This document shows positions 50,293-58,930 of a DNA stretch of 64,000 bases, in pieces. Both the position numbers and the translations under genes were made by a program. The first letter of the stretch is position 1. Each line of letters starts with the position of its first letter. The DNA comes from G965276675 sp965276675 (GTDB lineage: Bacteria > Acidobacteriota > Terriglobia > Terriglobales > Acidobacteriaceae): NCBI GenBank assembly GCA_965276675.1, contig OZ255624.1, positions 1,798,001 to 1,862,000 on the forward strand, written 5' to 3'. The notes beneath the pieces were generated by a model, which saw only the letters and a program-made list of their open reading frames with translations, did no database searches and was not told the DNA's origin.

Positions 50293-51399
50293 CTATGCCG
50301 GCGCGGGCTGCTGCTGTGTCATGCAATGGAGCGCGCCCAGGCCCCAGATGAAGTCGCCGCAGTGAATGCCAACGGTCCTGTGCTGCGGAAAGAGACCTGC
50401 CAGGATATTCAGCGCATGGCGGTCGTTGGCATCGTTGAAGGTAGGCACCAGTACGAGACCGTTGGCGATGTAGAAGTTTGCGTAGCTCGCTGGGAGGCGC
50501 TGCTTGTCAAAGATGACAGGTGAGGGGAGTGGTAGCTCGACGATGCGGAAGGGCTCTCCCTGCAGGTTGCGCGCGGCATGCAGCCGGTCCAGATTCTCGG
50601 CGAGTGGCAGGTGGTTATCGTCCGCGCTATTTGGCTCAAACGCGGTGACAATTGTGTTCTCGCCGACAAAGCGTGTGATGTCGTCCACGTGGCCATGGGT
50701 GTCGTCGCCCGCTATGCCGCGATCCATCCAGAGCACCTGGTCGATCCCCACGTAGTCGTGAAAGACCTGCTCCAGCTGCTCTCGACTGACACCCGGGTTG
50801 CGCTGCTGTACCTCGCTCAGCAGGCATTCCTCCGTAGTAAGCAAAATGCCTGCGCCATTCGTGTCGATGCTGCCGCCTTCTAAAACAACCTGCCGCTCGG
50901 AGCCGTCGGCGAGACGAACAGTGGGGGTAAAGACCGGAATGCCGAGTAGTTCACCCGCACGGATGGGCAATGTATCGTCCAGTTGCCAGTCGTCGTACTT
51001 GGCCCAGGCGTTAAACTTCCAGTTCGTAACCGCAATGGTATCCTGTCCACTCAGGTCGCCCGCGGCTTGCTTCCGGATAAAGATTGGCCCAGAGTCCCGT
51101 GTCCATATGCGGTTCGTTGGCCACTGGTGGAAGCGCACTCCATCCATCTTCGCGCCTGTACGCGTCAGAATGCTGCGCGCACGCTTCTCTGCCTCCGCAC
51201 TGTTGACTAGGATGTGCACCCGCTCTACCTGCGAGAGGTGGCGGACAATATCGGCGTAGACCCAGGCGATGGGCTGATATTTGCCCGGCCAGTCGTTTGC
51301 ATTGTGCGGCCAGGCTATCCATGTCGCGGTGTGCCGCGCCCATTCCGCAGGCATGCGATACCCAAGCGAGCGCGGGGTTGCAGCTTCGGAAGCGCTCAC
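50293..51399 (-). CDS. aguA: agmatine deiminase
   Basis: Hydrolyses agmatine to N-carbamoylputrescine and ammonia. 368 residues. The family motifs are GYRMPAEWARHTATWIAWPHNANDWPG in pieces, WPTNRIWTRDSGPIFI, LEGGSIDTNG, GIAGDDTHGHVDDITRF, and near the C-terminus the catalytic Cys in LGALHCMTQQ (Cys359). The start codon overlaps the aguB stop by four bases and tadA begins one base after its stop. Together with aguB and pdaD it makes a full route from arginine to putrescine. Confidence 0.95.
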   Translation of the reverse strand: MSASEAATPRSLGYRMPAEWARHTATWIAWPHNANDWPGKYQPIAWVYADIVRHLSQVERVHILVNSAEAEKRARSILTRTGAKMDGVRFHQWPTNRIWTRDSGPIFIRKQAAGDLSGQDTIAVTNWKFNAWAKYDDWQLDDTLPIRAGELLGIPVFTPTVRLADGSERQVVLEGGSIDTNGAGILLTTEECLLSEVQQRNPGVSREQLEQVFHDYVGIDQVLWMDRGIAGDDTHGHVDDITRFVGENTIVTAFEPNSADDNHLPLAENLDRLHAARNLQGEPFRIVELPLPSPVIFDKQRLPASYANFYIANGLVLVPTFNDANDRHALNILAGLFPQHRTVGIHCGDFIWGLGALHCMTQQQPAPA

Positions 51400-52319
51400 T
51401 TGCCGTTGCTCACAGGGTCGAGGAAGCGATTCACGATCGGCGCATACGCATCGATGCGCCGATCGCGCAGAAAAGGCCAGTGGCGGCGCTGTTCTTCCAA
51501 TGCGACCGGGTCGACTTCCGCGATCAATATATCTTCTCGATCGTGGGGAGCCTGAGCAATGATGCGGCCAAACGGATCAGCGATGAAGGAGCCGCCCCAG
51601 AACTCCAGGCCGGGGCCCTCGACACGGTTGCCGCGGATGTCGCCATTCTCCCAGCCAACCCGATTCGGTGCGGCAACGAAGACACCATTTGCAATCGCGT
51701 GGGAGCGTTGAATCGTCTGCCAGGCATCGTACTGCGCCGAGCCGAACTCCTCCTTTTCCGAGGGATGCCAGCCGATTGCGGTGGGGTAGAAGAGCACATT
51801 TGCACCCTGGAGCGCCGTAATGCGCGCGCCCTCCGGATACCACTGGTCCCAGCAGACAAGCGTACCCATGCGCCCCAGAGATGTGTCGTAGGCGCGGAAG
51901 CCGAGATCGCCCGGCGTGAAGTAAAACTTTTCGTAGTAGAGCGGATCGTCCGGAATGTGCATCTTGCGGTAGAGGCCGATCAGCGAACCGTCGGCTTCAA
52001 TCATGGCAGCCGTGTTGTGATACAAGCCTGCCGCACGCCGCTCAAAGAGAGAAGCAATAACAACGACGCGCTCTTCGCGGGCCACCGCTGAAAGCCGCTC
52101 CGTGCTGGGTCCCGGAATCGGCTCGGCTAGATCGAAGAGCGCCGTATCCTCGCGCTGGCAGAAGTATTGCGCACGGAAGAGCTCCGGCAGGCAGACGACT
52201 TTTGCCCCGGCATGGGCAGCCTCGCGAACGCGGTCCGCCGCCTTGTCGAGATTGGCATCTGGATCAGGCGAGCAGGACATCTGGATGAGGCCGATGCGAT
52301 ATTTCAGAGCAGTTGGCAT
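51396..52319 (-). CDS. aguB: N-carbamoylputrescine amidase
   Basis: A nitrilase-fold enzyme that hydrolyses N-carbamoylputrescine to putrescine, CO2 and ammonia. 307 residues from the ATG at 52319. Catalytic triad: Glu46 in CLPELF, Lys119 in LYRKMHIP, and Cys156 in LVCWDQWYPEGAR. YYEKFYFTPGDLGFR and LFYPTAIGWHPSEKEEFG are the specific AguB stretches. An upstream in-frame ATG exists but gives an unlikely N-terminus. It overlaps aguA by four bases. A terminator sits between pdaD and this gene. Confidence 0.95.
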   Translation of the reverse strand: MPTALKYRIGLIQMSCSPDPDANLDKAADRVREAAHAGAKVVCLPELFRAQYFCQREDTALFDLAEPIPGPSTERLSAVAREERVVVIASLFERRAAGLYHNTAAMIEADGSLIGLYRKMHIPDDPLYYEKFYFTPGDLGFRAYDTSLGRMGTLVCWDQWYPEGARITALQGANVLFYPTAIGWHPSEKEEFGSAQYDAWQTIQRSHAIANGVFVAAPNRVGWENGDIRGNRVEGPGLEFWGGSFIADPFGRIIAQAPHDREDILIAEVDPVALEEQRRHWPFLRDRRIDAYAPIVNRFLDPVSNGK

Positions 52320-52356
52320 GGCGGTGATCTCGGGGTATTGGATGTGTGAGGCAAGC

Positions 52357-52386
52357 AAAAGGCGCAGGCTTTGAGCCCGCGCCTTC
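52357..52386 (-). terminator. intrinsic terminator between pdaD and aguB
   Basis: On the reverse strand AAGGCGC pairs with GCGCCTT (7 base pairs, 52379-52385 with 52359-52365), followed by TTTT at the reverse-strand 3' side. It lies 18 bases after the pdaD stop, so the aguB start may need its own or read-through transcription. Confidence 0.65.
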
Positions 52387-52403
52387 CCTGTTCGTGTACG
52401 GGC

Positions 52404-52949
52404 CTACTCGAAGATCAGAATGGCCGCTGCGATGGTCGTGGTCCACAGCCCGCGCTTGTCGCCGATAGCCGACTGCGTAACGTTGGCCGTGCGGACGATC
52501 TTGTTGGAGATACGGTAGATCTCCTTCTTTTCGTCCCAGCTAGTGTCCGGATCGAACTCGACATTCAGTGTAGTGGCGAGCATTTCGGCGGCAAGCTCTT
52601 CGGCGTACTCGCCGGCCTGTTCTTCGGTCTCGCCAAAACTGTGATGTTCACTTAAGTAACCGTATGTGTTACGATCTGTCGGAATAGCAACGCCAATGCT
52701 GGACACCACCAGACGATGCGGTTCGCGCGTGGAGTTTTCCGCGACAACAGCGAAGACGACTTCGCCTGGCGACAGGTATTCGACACCTTCTTTGCGGGGA
52801 ATAAGTTTCGCATTTGGCGGAAAGATTGACGAGACGCGAACCAGGTTTTGAGCCGCGATGCCGGCGTCGCGGAGTGCCAATTCGAAGGAAGTAAGCCGTT
52901 CCTTATGTCTCCCAGCGCCCTTTGTGAAAAAGAGCTTTTTTGGGACCAT
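52404..52949 (-). CDS. pdaD: pyruvoyl-dependent arginine decarboxylase
   Basis: Decarboxylates arginine to agmatine, using a pyruvoyl group formed by self-cleavage of the chain. 181 residues from the ATG at 52949 (MVPKKLFFTKGAGRHKERLTSF, split here); the open frame further upstream is not needed. The cleavage site is Ser40-Ser41 in VRVSSIFPP, giving the pyruvoyl at the new N-terminus. GEVVFAVVAEN, SSIGVAIPTD and YGYLSEHH are also family-typical. With aguB and aguA downstream on the same strand it forms the arginine-agmatine-putrescine route. Confidence 0.95.
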   Translation of the reverse strand: MVPKKLFFTKGAGRHKERLTSFELALRDAGIAAQNLVRVSSIFPPNAKLIPRKEGVEYLSPGEVVFAVVAENSTREPHRLVVSSIGVAIPTDRNTYGYLSEHHSFGETEEQAGEYAEELAAEMLATTLNVEFDPDTSWDEKKEIYRISNKIVRTANVTQSAIGDKRGLWTTTIAAAILIFE

Positions 52950-53162
52950 GCTTTTACCCAATGTGGAGTCCTCCAGGGTGAGGAACGAAAGCGTTCCTAA
53001 TGAAAAGTACCATATGGAGGGATGCGGCCTCGGCGGCACACGCGCCGATTTTATTGTGTATTTACATTGCGCGCAGCGATCCTCAGTGCTGCTTACTTGG
53101 TAAGCGGAGCGTTAGTTTTCTGTGTGGGAAGATAGGGGAACGTCGCCCCAGAAAGAATATGG

Positions 53163-54248
53163 ATGAACCAAGCTCTCTCGCAGCACACCGGTTTGCCTGA
53201 CCTGCGCGCGTTATATATCTCCGGGCTGACCCCGGGCTACTACGGAGCATTCCGGCTGGAGGCACTCCGGCGACTAGGTGTGGAATCAGTCACGCCGCTT
53301 GATTCCACGGCATTCACCGCGGCGCGCGGCGTCTGGGGCAAGGTTGAGCACAGGGTACAGATGGGCCCCGGCGTAAGCAGGTTGAACCGGGCGATCCTCG
53401 AAGCAGCCCGAACTGGCCGCGTGAACGTCGCGTGGTGCGATAAGGTGCTGGGGATGCGCCCCGACACGCTGCGAGAGTTGCGCAGCATGGGAGTCGTGAC
53501 GGTCGATTACCTAAATGACAATCCATTTGGGCCGCGCCGTGATCCGGGCTGGCGACTCTTCTTGAAGGCGCTTCCGGAGTACGGCCTGCATGCTGTACCG
53601 CGGGAATCGAGCATGCAGGAGTTCCTCGAACACGGCGCGCGGCAGGTGATGCGGATCCGCTTTACGTACGAGCCGACCGTGCACTTTCCTCCACCTCCGG
53701 GCTGGACGGACAAGAATCGCGATCGAGGCGTGTCGTTCATTGGTACCCCCTACGACAGCCGTGGCGCATTCCTGACAAAGCTCTGGAATGCCGGCGTGCC
53801 GGTGGATGTATCGGGCTCTCGTCCTCACTGGCAAGCGGCGCTCTCACTGGAGGCGTTTGCCGCCACATTCAAAATGGGTGAACTGAAAGCAAACGCCTAT
53901 CGTGAAGCGATCTGGCGGTCGCGCATCAATCTGAGTTTTGTGACGCACGGAAATGTAGACGACGTAGCGCACAAGTCATTTGAGATTGCGGCGTGTGGCG
54001 GATTTCTTCTGGCGGAGCGGACGCCGGAACACATGGCCTGCTTCAAAGAGGACGAAGAAGCGGTCTTCTTCTCCGATGCGGAAGAGTGCCTCGCGAAGAT
54101 CCGGCGCTACCTGCCGGACGAAGCAGCGCGGGCACGGATAGCCGCGGCAGGAGAGCGCCGGGCGGTGAATTCGGGGTATGACAACGACAGCATGATGCGC
54201 GCGGTGCTCGGGCGGGCTGCCAAATTGCGAACTGCCCCGCTGCGCTGA
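53163..54248 (+). CDS. CgeB-like glycosyltransferase
   Basis: 361 residues, resembling the spore-protein-maturation CgeB/Glyco_trans_1_2 group: a poorly conserved N-terminal half with ALYISGLTPGYYGAFRLEALRRLG, then RGVSFIGTPYDSR, and a conserved C-terminal piece KSFEIAACGGFLLAERTPEHMACFKEDEEAVFFSDAEECL (shown in parts). The Cys-Gly-Gly-Phe near the donor site and the acid cluster are family features. Used for cell-surface or polysaccharide modification in many bacteria. No other polysaccharide gene is next to it, and it converges on the SCO1 gene. Confidence 0.8.
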   Translation: MNQALSQHTGLPDLRALYISGLTPGYYGAFRLEALRRLGVESVTPLDSTAFTAARGVWGKVEHRVQMGPGVSRLNRAILEAARTGRVNVAWCDKVLGMRPDTLRELRSMGVVTVDYLNDNPFGPRRDPGWRLFLKALPEYGLHAVPRESSMQEFLEHGARQVMRIRFTYEPTVHFPPPPGWTDKNRDRGVSFIGTPYDSRGAFLTKLWNAGVPVDVSGSRPHWQAALSLEAFAATFKMGELKANAYREAIWRSRINLSFVTHGNVDDVAHKSFEIAACGGFLLAERTPEHMACFKEDEEAVFFSDAEECLAKIRRYLPDEAARARIAAAGERRAVNSGYDNDSMMRAVLGRAAKLRTAPLR

Positions 54249-54253
54249 AGCTC

Positions 54254-55120
54254 CTAGAGTGCTACTGGTTTGGGCTTGCGTCCGAGCATGTACAGCAGAG
54301 TCACCAGGCCGATAACCGAAGCCAAGCCGGCGAGTCCGAGAACGCGCAGAATCGAAACCGTGTAGCGGCCTTCGGACGGTGAGTAGTTGCAGCAGTACAG
54401 CAGGATCAGATCGGTCGCGGAGCCGATCCGGTGATTGCTCGCCTCCAGCAGTGCTAGCCGCAGGTCGCGCGGCTGGTATTCGATGCCGGTCAGGTATTTC
54501 GAGAGCCGGCCCTCGGGTGTCACGATCATGATGACGCTGGAATGCGCAAACTGCGTCATCTTGCCGTCGGGCCCCGGCACGCGTACGTAGTGAAAGCCGG
54601 CAGCGTTGGCGAGCGCAGTGATCTGCGGCTGTGCGCCGGTGAGAAAGTGGACATTGCTTGCGGCACCCGGGTCGCCAAGCTCGCCCAAGAACTTCTGCTT
54701 GGAGGCAGCGGCGTCCGCCGGAGTGTCGGTTGGATCAATGCTTGTAACGAGCACATCATAATCTTTGCCCGGAGAGTAGCCGGTTTGCCTGAGCGCGGCC
54801 GCCATGCCATGCAACACCTGGGGACAGAGCATGGCACACTTGTAGTAGACCAGCGCCATCACGACCGGGCGATGCGCGAAGTAGGCCGATAGCGGTTGGT
54901 CGGCGCCCGTGCTGTCGCGAAAATGATCGTTGAGCGGCAGCGGGCTGCTCAGGTTTTGATCAATGCCGGCGTTCTTCAGGTACGCGGGAGCGGACTGCGC
55001 CGGGGAGTTAAGTGGCTTCTCTGCCGGATACTGTTGGGCGTTTAGGGCAGGAGCTGATGAAAGCGCAAACGCGACTATGATCGAAAGTGCAAGACGCTGG
55101 AACAAATGCAGAACCCTCAT
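54254..55120 (-). CDS. SCO1/SenC-family copper chaperone
   Basis: 288 residues. Signal peptide at the N-terminus, thioredoxin-like fold with the copper-site pair Cys95 and Cys99 in YYKCAMLCP and His193 in FAHSSVIMI, as in Sco1. A C-terminal hydrophobic segment (GLAGLASVIGLVTLLYML) anchors the protein. A CC pair (ILLYCCNYSPS) lies before it. Sco proteins deliver copper to cytochrome c oxidase CuA. No oxidase genes are in the window, and the next gene on this strand is the exported Gfo/Idh gene, 16 bases away. Confidence 0.92.
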   Translation of the reverse strand: MRVLHLFQRLALSIIVAFALSSAPALNAQQYPAEKPLNSPAQSAPAYLKNAGIDQNLSSPLPLNDHFRDSTGADQPLSAYFAHRPVVMALVYYKCAMLCPQVLHGMAAALRQTGYSPGKDYDVLVTSIDPTDTPADAAASKQKFLGELGDPGAASNVHFLTGAQPQITALANAAGFHYVRVPGPDGKMTQFAHSSVIMIVTPEGRLSKYLTGIEYQPRDLRLALLEASNHRIGSATDLILLYCCNYSPSEGRYTVSILRVLGLAGLASVIGLVTLLYMLGRKPKPVAL

Positions 55121-55136
55121 CGGAACTGCTTATAGA

Positions 55137-56270
55137 TTACTCTCCCAACGGCCTCAGAGTAATGGTCTTGCCGGTGCGCGCCGATTCGCGCGCTGCATCC
55201 AGAATTTGCATGACAACAATGTTTGTGCCGAGGGCCGTCAGGTCGCCCTGCGGCTTCAATTCTCCCCGGAGCACGGCGACCAGGTAATCGAGCGAGTTGT
55301 CTTCCGGCGCAGCGAGCGGTGGAGCGGTCTTGAGGGTCTCATGCTCATCGTGCGCCAGGCGCACACGCAGCCCGTCAGCCTTGACCGTGTCCGCGTATCC
55401 GGTAGCCCCATAAACTTCCATGTCTTTGCGATCGAAGGGCCAATTCCAAGACGCCTGAAGAATCGCCTGATCGTGCGGGTAGGTCAGGATGACTGTCGCT
55501 TCGTCCTCAACGCGCGGGTACTCTTTCGGTTTGATCTGCTGCGTGACCGCAGTGACGGTGAGCGGAGCCTCACCACCCATCAGCCAAGTGGTGAGATCCG
55601 CGCCGTAGCAGCCGAAATCGAAGAGCGCCCCTGCACCATTCTGCGCCGGGTCCGTCAGCCACTTCAGAAACTCCGGCCCTACGCCGATCTCCTTCGGACC
55701 GCGGTGGCCGTCATGCACTACGACCTTGCGCAATGGACCGAGGTGGCCTTCGGTGAGCTCCTGATACGCAGCCCGGTTCGAGGCATACCAGGTCGTCTCA
55801 TAGTTCACCAGGACATTGACGTGCTGCTCGCGGGCGGTCTTCCGGATAGCAAGCGCGTCGCTGAGCGTCGTCGCAAGGGGCTTCTCTACCATCGAAGAGA
55901 TGTGGCGTGCCGCGGCGATCTCGATGGCACGGCGGTGGTCCACTATCAAGGTGTAGACAAGTACGGCCTGCGGGTGGCGTGCCTCGATCATAGATGCTTC
56001 ATTGTTGAAGAAGAGGCTCGGGTCGAGATGCAGACGCGCTGCGTATTGCTGCTGCAGCTGAACATCAGGATCCGAGATGCCAACGAGCACGACCTCTCGA
56101 TGTTTCGACAACTGCTCCAGAAAGCCATGCACGTGGCCGTGAACCAGGCCCACAATGGCGACGCGCACCGGAGTTGCGGCGGGCTGCTCCTGCGCGGAAA
56201 GGTGGCGTGAAGCGACAGCCGTACAGAGAACCAGGAGCAGACACAAGCAGCGGACTTTCCAAAATCTCAT
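55137..56270 (-). CDS. exported Gfo/Idh/MocA-type oxidoreductase
   Basis: 377 residues. The N-terminus is a signal peptide (KVRCLCLLLVLCTAVASRHLSA), unusual because the family is mostly cytosolic. A Rossmann start (VRVAIVGLVHGHVHGFLEQL) and the EKP motif (ISSMVEKPLATT) hold the NAD(P) and catalytic Lys. The C-terminal domain has FDFGCYGADLTTWLMGG and DEATVILTYP. Export of a folded NADP enzyme through Tat would need an RR motif, which I do not see, so the localisation may be wrong or the cofactor unusual. Upstream of the SCO1 gene on the same strand. Confidence 0.85.
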   Translation of the reverse strand: MRFWKVRCLCLLLVLCTAVASRHLSAQEQPAATPVRVAIVGLVHGHVHGFLEQLSKHREVVLVGISDPDVQLQQQYAARLHLDPSLFFNNEASMIEARHPQAVLVYTLIVDHRRAIEIAAARHISSMVEKPLATTLSDALAIRKTAREQHVNVLVNYETTWYASNRAAYQELTEGHLGPLRKVVVHDGHRGPKEIGVGPEFLKWLTDPAQNGAGALFDFGCYGADLTTWLMGGEAPLTVTAVTQQIKPKEYPRVEDEATVILTYPHDQAILQASWNWPFDRKDMEVYGATGYADTVKADGLRVRLAHDEHETLKTAPPLAAPEDNSLDYLVAVLRGELKPQGDLTALGTNIVVMQILDAARESARTGKTITLRPLGE

Positions 56271-56443
56271 TCAGGCTCCATTGGCTTACGGTAGGTAGTA
56301 GTGTAGCTTTTCAACACACGCTAGTAATTCGCGCGAATTGCCACTTCGTAAAGGCCAGTGTTAGCCTCAGAAGTTGTTCCTGGATTAAACCCATTTCGCT
56401 ACTGCTGTAGTCCCCCGAATCCGTTCACGGAGCCACCATACCT

Positions 56444-57844
56444 ATGCAGACAAGCTATAACGGAGTTCCTTTGCCGCATGATGGCGAGGCAATTCAGTAC
56501 GCCGACGGAAAGTACCACGTGCCAGATCACCCCATCATTCCGTACATCGAAGGCGACGGCACGGGGCGCGATATCTGGCGTGCCTCCCAGCGCGTCTTTG
56601 ATGCTGCCGTGGAGCGGGCCTACGGTAGCAAACGCGCAGTGAAGTGGTTTGAGATCTTTGCCGGCGAGAAGGCCTTCCGGCAGTTCAAGACCTGGATGCC
56701 GGAAGACTCTGTAAATGCTGCGCGCGATCTGCGTGTGTCCATCAAAGGACCGTTGACGACTCCTGTCGGTGGCGGCATTCGTTCGCTGAACGTGGCTCTG
56801 CGCCAGACACTGGATCTTTATGCTTGCATCCGCCCAGTAAAGTACTACGCGGGTGTGCCCAGTCCGGTGAAGCATCCGGAGAAGCTCGACGTGGTGATCT
56901 TTCGCGAGAATACGGAAGACGTCTATGCCGGCATTGAGTTCCGCCAGGGTACTCCAGAAGTGAAGAAGTTGATCGACTTTCTAAACAACGATATGGGCAG
57001 CAAGAAGAAGGTGCGCGCGGACTCAGGAGTTGGCATCAAGCCCATCTCGATCACCGGCACCAAGCGGCTGGTGCGCGTTGCCATCCAGCATGCCATTGAG
57101 AACGGTCGCAAGTCGGTCACCTTGGTACACAAGGGCAATATCCAGAAGTTTACCGAGGGCGCTTTTCGCGAGTGGGGATATGAGGTCGCGCGCCATGATT
57201 TCCGTGAGCAAACAGTGACCGAGCGCGAGAGTTGGATACTGGGCAACGTGGAGGCGGATCCGAATATCACGGTCGAGGCGAATGCCGCATTGATTGAGCC
57301 CGGGCTGGAGTTCGGATCGGAGGAGTTTCGGCAAGAAATTTACGCTGAAGTAAAGCAGGTCGTCGACAAGCTCGGAGCTTCGCACGGCAAGGGGAAATGG
57401 AAAAGCAAGGTGATGGTCAACGATCGCATCGCCGACTCCATCTTTCAGCAGATCATCATCCGCCCTGAGGAGTACAGCGTGCTGGCCACGCCAAACCTGA
57501 ATGGTGACTATATTTCCGACGCAGCAGCGGCACAGGTGGGTGGGCTGGGTATTGCGCCCGGTGCTAACGTTGGCGATGGTTATGCGGTCTTTGAAGCAAC
57601 CCATGGCACCGCCCCCAAGTATGCGGATAAGGATGTGATCAATCCTGGCTCGGTGATTCTCTCCGGCGTGATGCTCTTTGAATTTCTCGGCTGGCCCGAG
57701 GCAGCGAAGCTGATTGAGAGCTCGATGGAAGCGACGATTCAGCAGAAGTATGTCACCTACGACTTCGAGCGCCAGATGCAAGGCGCGACCAAAGCGAAGA
57801 CGAGCGAGTTCGCTACGCGCATGATCCAGAACATGGGGGACTAG
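56444..57844 (+). CDS. icd: isocitrate dehydrogenase, NADP-type (IcdA-like)
   Basis: Oxidative decarboxylation of isocitrate to 2-oxoglutarate. 466 residues. Start MQTSYNGVPLPHDG is rather long. Substrate-binding GGGIRSLNVALRQ carries Ser114, the phosphorylation site of the AceK-type enzyme. Further motifs: YIEGDGTGRDIW near 34-45, NMGSKKKVR region, GNVEADPNITVE, and GDYISDAAAAQVGGLGIAPGANVGD (in pieces) with the ISDAAAA metal Asp. HGTAPKYADKD gives the NADP site. mdh follows 93 bases later, so the two TCA enzymes may be co-expressed. Confidence 0.96.
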   Translation: MQTSYNGVPLPHDGEAIQYADGKYHVPDHPIIPYIEGDGTGRDIWRASQRVFDAAVERAYGSKRAVKWFEIFAGEKAFRQFKTWMPEDSVNAARDLRVSIKGPLTTPVGGGIRSLNVALRQTLDLYACIRPVKYYAGVPSPVKHPEKLDVVIFRENTEDVYAGIEFRQGTPEVKKLIDFLNNDMGSKKKVRADSGVGIKPISITGTKRLVRVAIQHAIENGRKSVTLVHKGNIQKFTEGAFREWGYEVARHDFREQTVTERESWILGNVEADPNITVEANAALIEPGLEFGSEEFRQEIYAEVKQVVDKLGASHGKGKWKSKVMVNDRIADSIFQQIIIRPEEYSVLATPNLNGDYISDAAAAQVGGLGIAPGANVGDGYAVFEATHGTAPKYADKDVINPGSVILSGVMLFEFLGWPEAAKLIESSMEATIQQKYVTYDFERQMQGATKAKTSEFATRMIQNMGD

Positions 57845-57860
57845 CCGTCCCGGCAGACGC

Positions 57861-57892
57861 GGGACTGGTCGTCCAGGCAAATGCGTCTTCGC
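57861..57892. repeat. dispersed 32-base repeat, copy B
   Basis: gggactggtcgtccaggcaa to 57892 matches 10243-10274 at 27 of 32 positions. It lies between icd and mdh. Confidence 0.6.
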
Positions 57893-57937
57893 CCGCCAAA
57901 CCGATAAGATCAGAGGCAGAGATTCAGTAAGGGAGAG

Positions 57938-58867
57938 ATGATGCGGAAGAAGGTAACGATTGTGGGTGCGGGAAACGTCGGCGCAACGGCGGCTCACTGG
58001 ATCGCGGCGAAGGAGCTGGCCGATGTGGTGCTGGTGGATGTTGCGGAAGGCATTCCGCAGGGCAAGGCGCTCGATCTGCTTGAGGCTATGCCAATCGAGA
58101 AGCGCGATGTACACGTGACGGGATCGAATGACTACGCCGAGACTGCGAACTCTGACATTGTCGTGATTACAGCAGGCATTCCGCGTAAGCCCGGCATGAG
58201 CCGCGACGACCTGCTCCAGACCAACTACAAGATTATGTCGGACGTGGTAAGTAAAGTGACGGCAGTCTCGCCAAACACAATTCTGATCATCGTCTCAAAT
58301 CCGCTGGATGCCATGGCGCAGGCAGCGTTTAAGCAATCGAAGTTCAATCGCGAGCGAGTGATTGGCATGGCAGGGGTGCTGGATTCAGCACGCTTTCGGA
58401 CGTTCATTGCGGAAGAGTTGAAAGTGTCAGTGGAAAATGTAACCGCGTTTGTGCTCGGCGGGCATGGCGACACGATGGTCCCATTGCCGCGCTACTCGAC
58501 TGTCGCGGGTATTCCGATCACGGAGCTGATGGACAAGACCACACTCGATCGTCTCGTCCAGCGTACGCGCGACGGTGGCGCCGAGATCGTGAAGTATCTC
58601 AAGACCGGTTCGGCCTACTATGCGCCCTCGGCAGCTGCGGTCGAGATGGTCGAAGCCATTCTTAAGGACAAGAAGAAGATACTGCCGTGCGCGGCCTATC
58701 TACAGGGTGAGTATGGGATCAACGGCTTCTACATTGGCGTCCCATGCAAGTTGGGAGAGCGCGGGCTGGAGCAGATCGTCGAAATTAAGCTGACAGATGA
58801 GGAGCAGACGGCGCTGGGGAAGAGCGCTGATTCGGTGAAGGAGCTCTGTGCCGTGATCGGGGTGTAG
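57938..58867 (+). CDS. mdh: malate dehydrogenase (LDH-like)
   Basis: Interconverts malate and oxaloacetate with NAD. 309 residues. NAD site VTIVGAGNVGATAAHWIA near 6-23, ITAGIPRKPGMSRDDLL with the substrate-binding Arg, SNPLDAMAQ, and catalytic His in VLGGHGDTMVPL. Of the lactate-dehydrogenase-like mdh subgroup (length about 310). The start is one of two adjacent ATGs (57938 or 57941); aagggaga lies upstream. A strong terminator follows 18 bases after the stop. Confidence 0.96.
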   Translation: MMRKKVTIVGAGNVGATAAHWIAAKELADVVLVDVAEGIPQGKALDLLEAMPIEKRDVHVTGSNDYAETANSDIVVITAGIPRKPGMSRDDLLQTNYKIMSDVVSKVTAVSPNTILIIVSNPLDAMAQAAFKQSKFNRERVIGMAGVLDSARFRTFIAEELKVSVENVTAFVLGGHGDTMVPLPRYSTVAGIPITELMDKTTLDRLVQRTRDGGAEIVKYLKTGSAYYAPSAAAVEMVEAILKDKKKILPCAAYLQGEYGINGFYIGVPCKLGERGLEQIVEIKLTDEEQTALGKSADSVKELCAVIGV

Positions 58868-58885
58868 TACATCCAGTTGCAATAA

Positions 58886-58914
58886 GAAAAGCCCGCAATG
58901 CATGCGGGCTTTTC
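58886..58914. terminator. bidirectional intrinsic terminator
   Basis: AAAAGCCCGCA at 58887-58897 pairs with TGCGGGCTTTT at 58903-58913. It can end mdh on the + strand and the cyclophilin gene on the - strand. Confidence 0.85.
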
Positions 58915-58930
58915 TTGTACTACGTGAAGA

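Noticed and set aside
52660..52680. Second copy of the MarR-type operator (gtgttacgat)
   Set aside because: Only one half-site matches and it lies inside pdaD coding sequence; treated as chance.
54963..56210. 415-codon + strand frame opposite SCO1 and Gfo/Idh genes
   Set aside because: It spans the antisense of two real genes and their intergenic gap; no family match.
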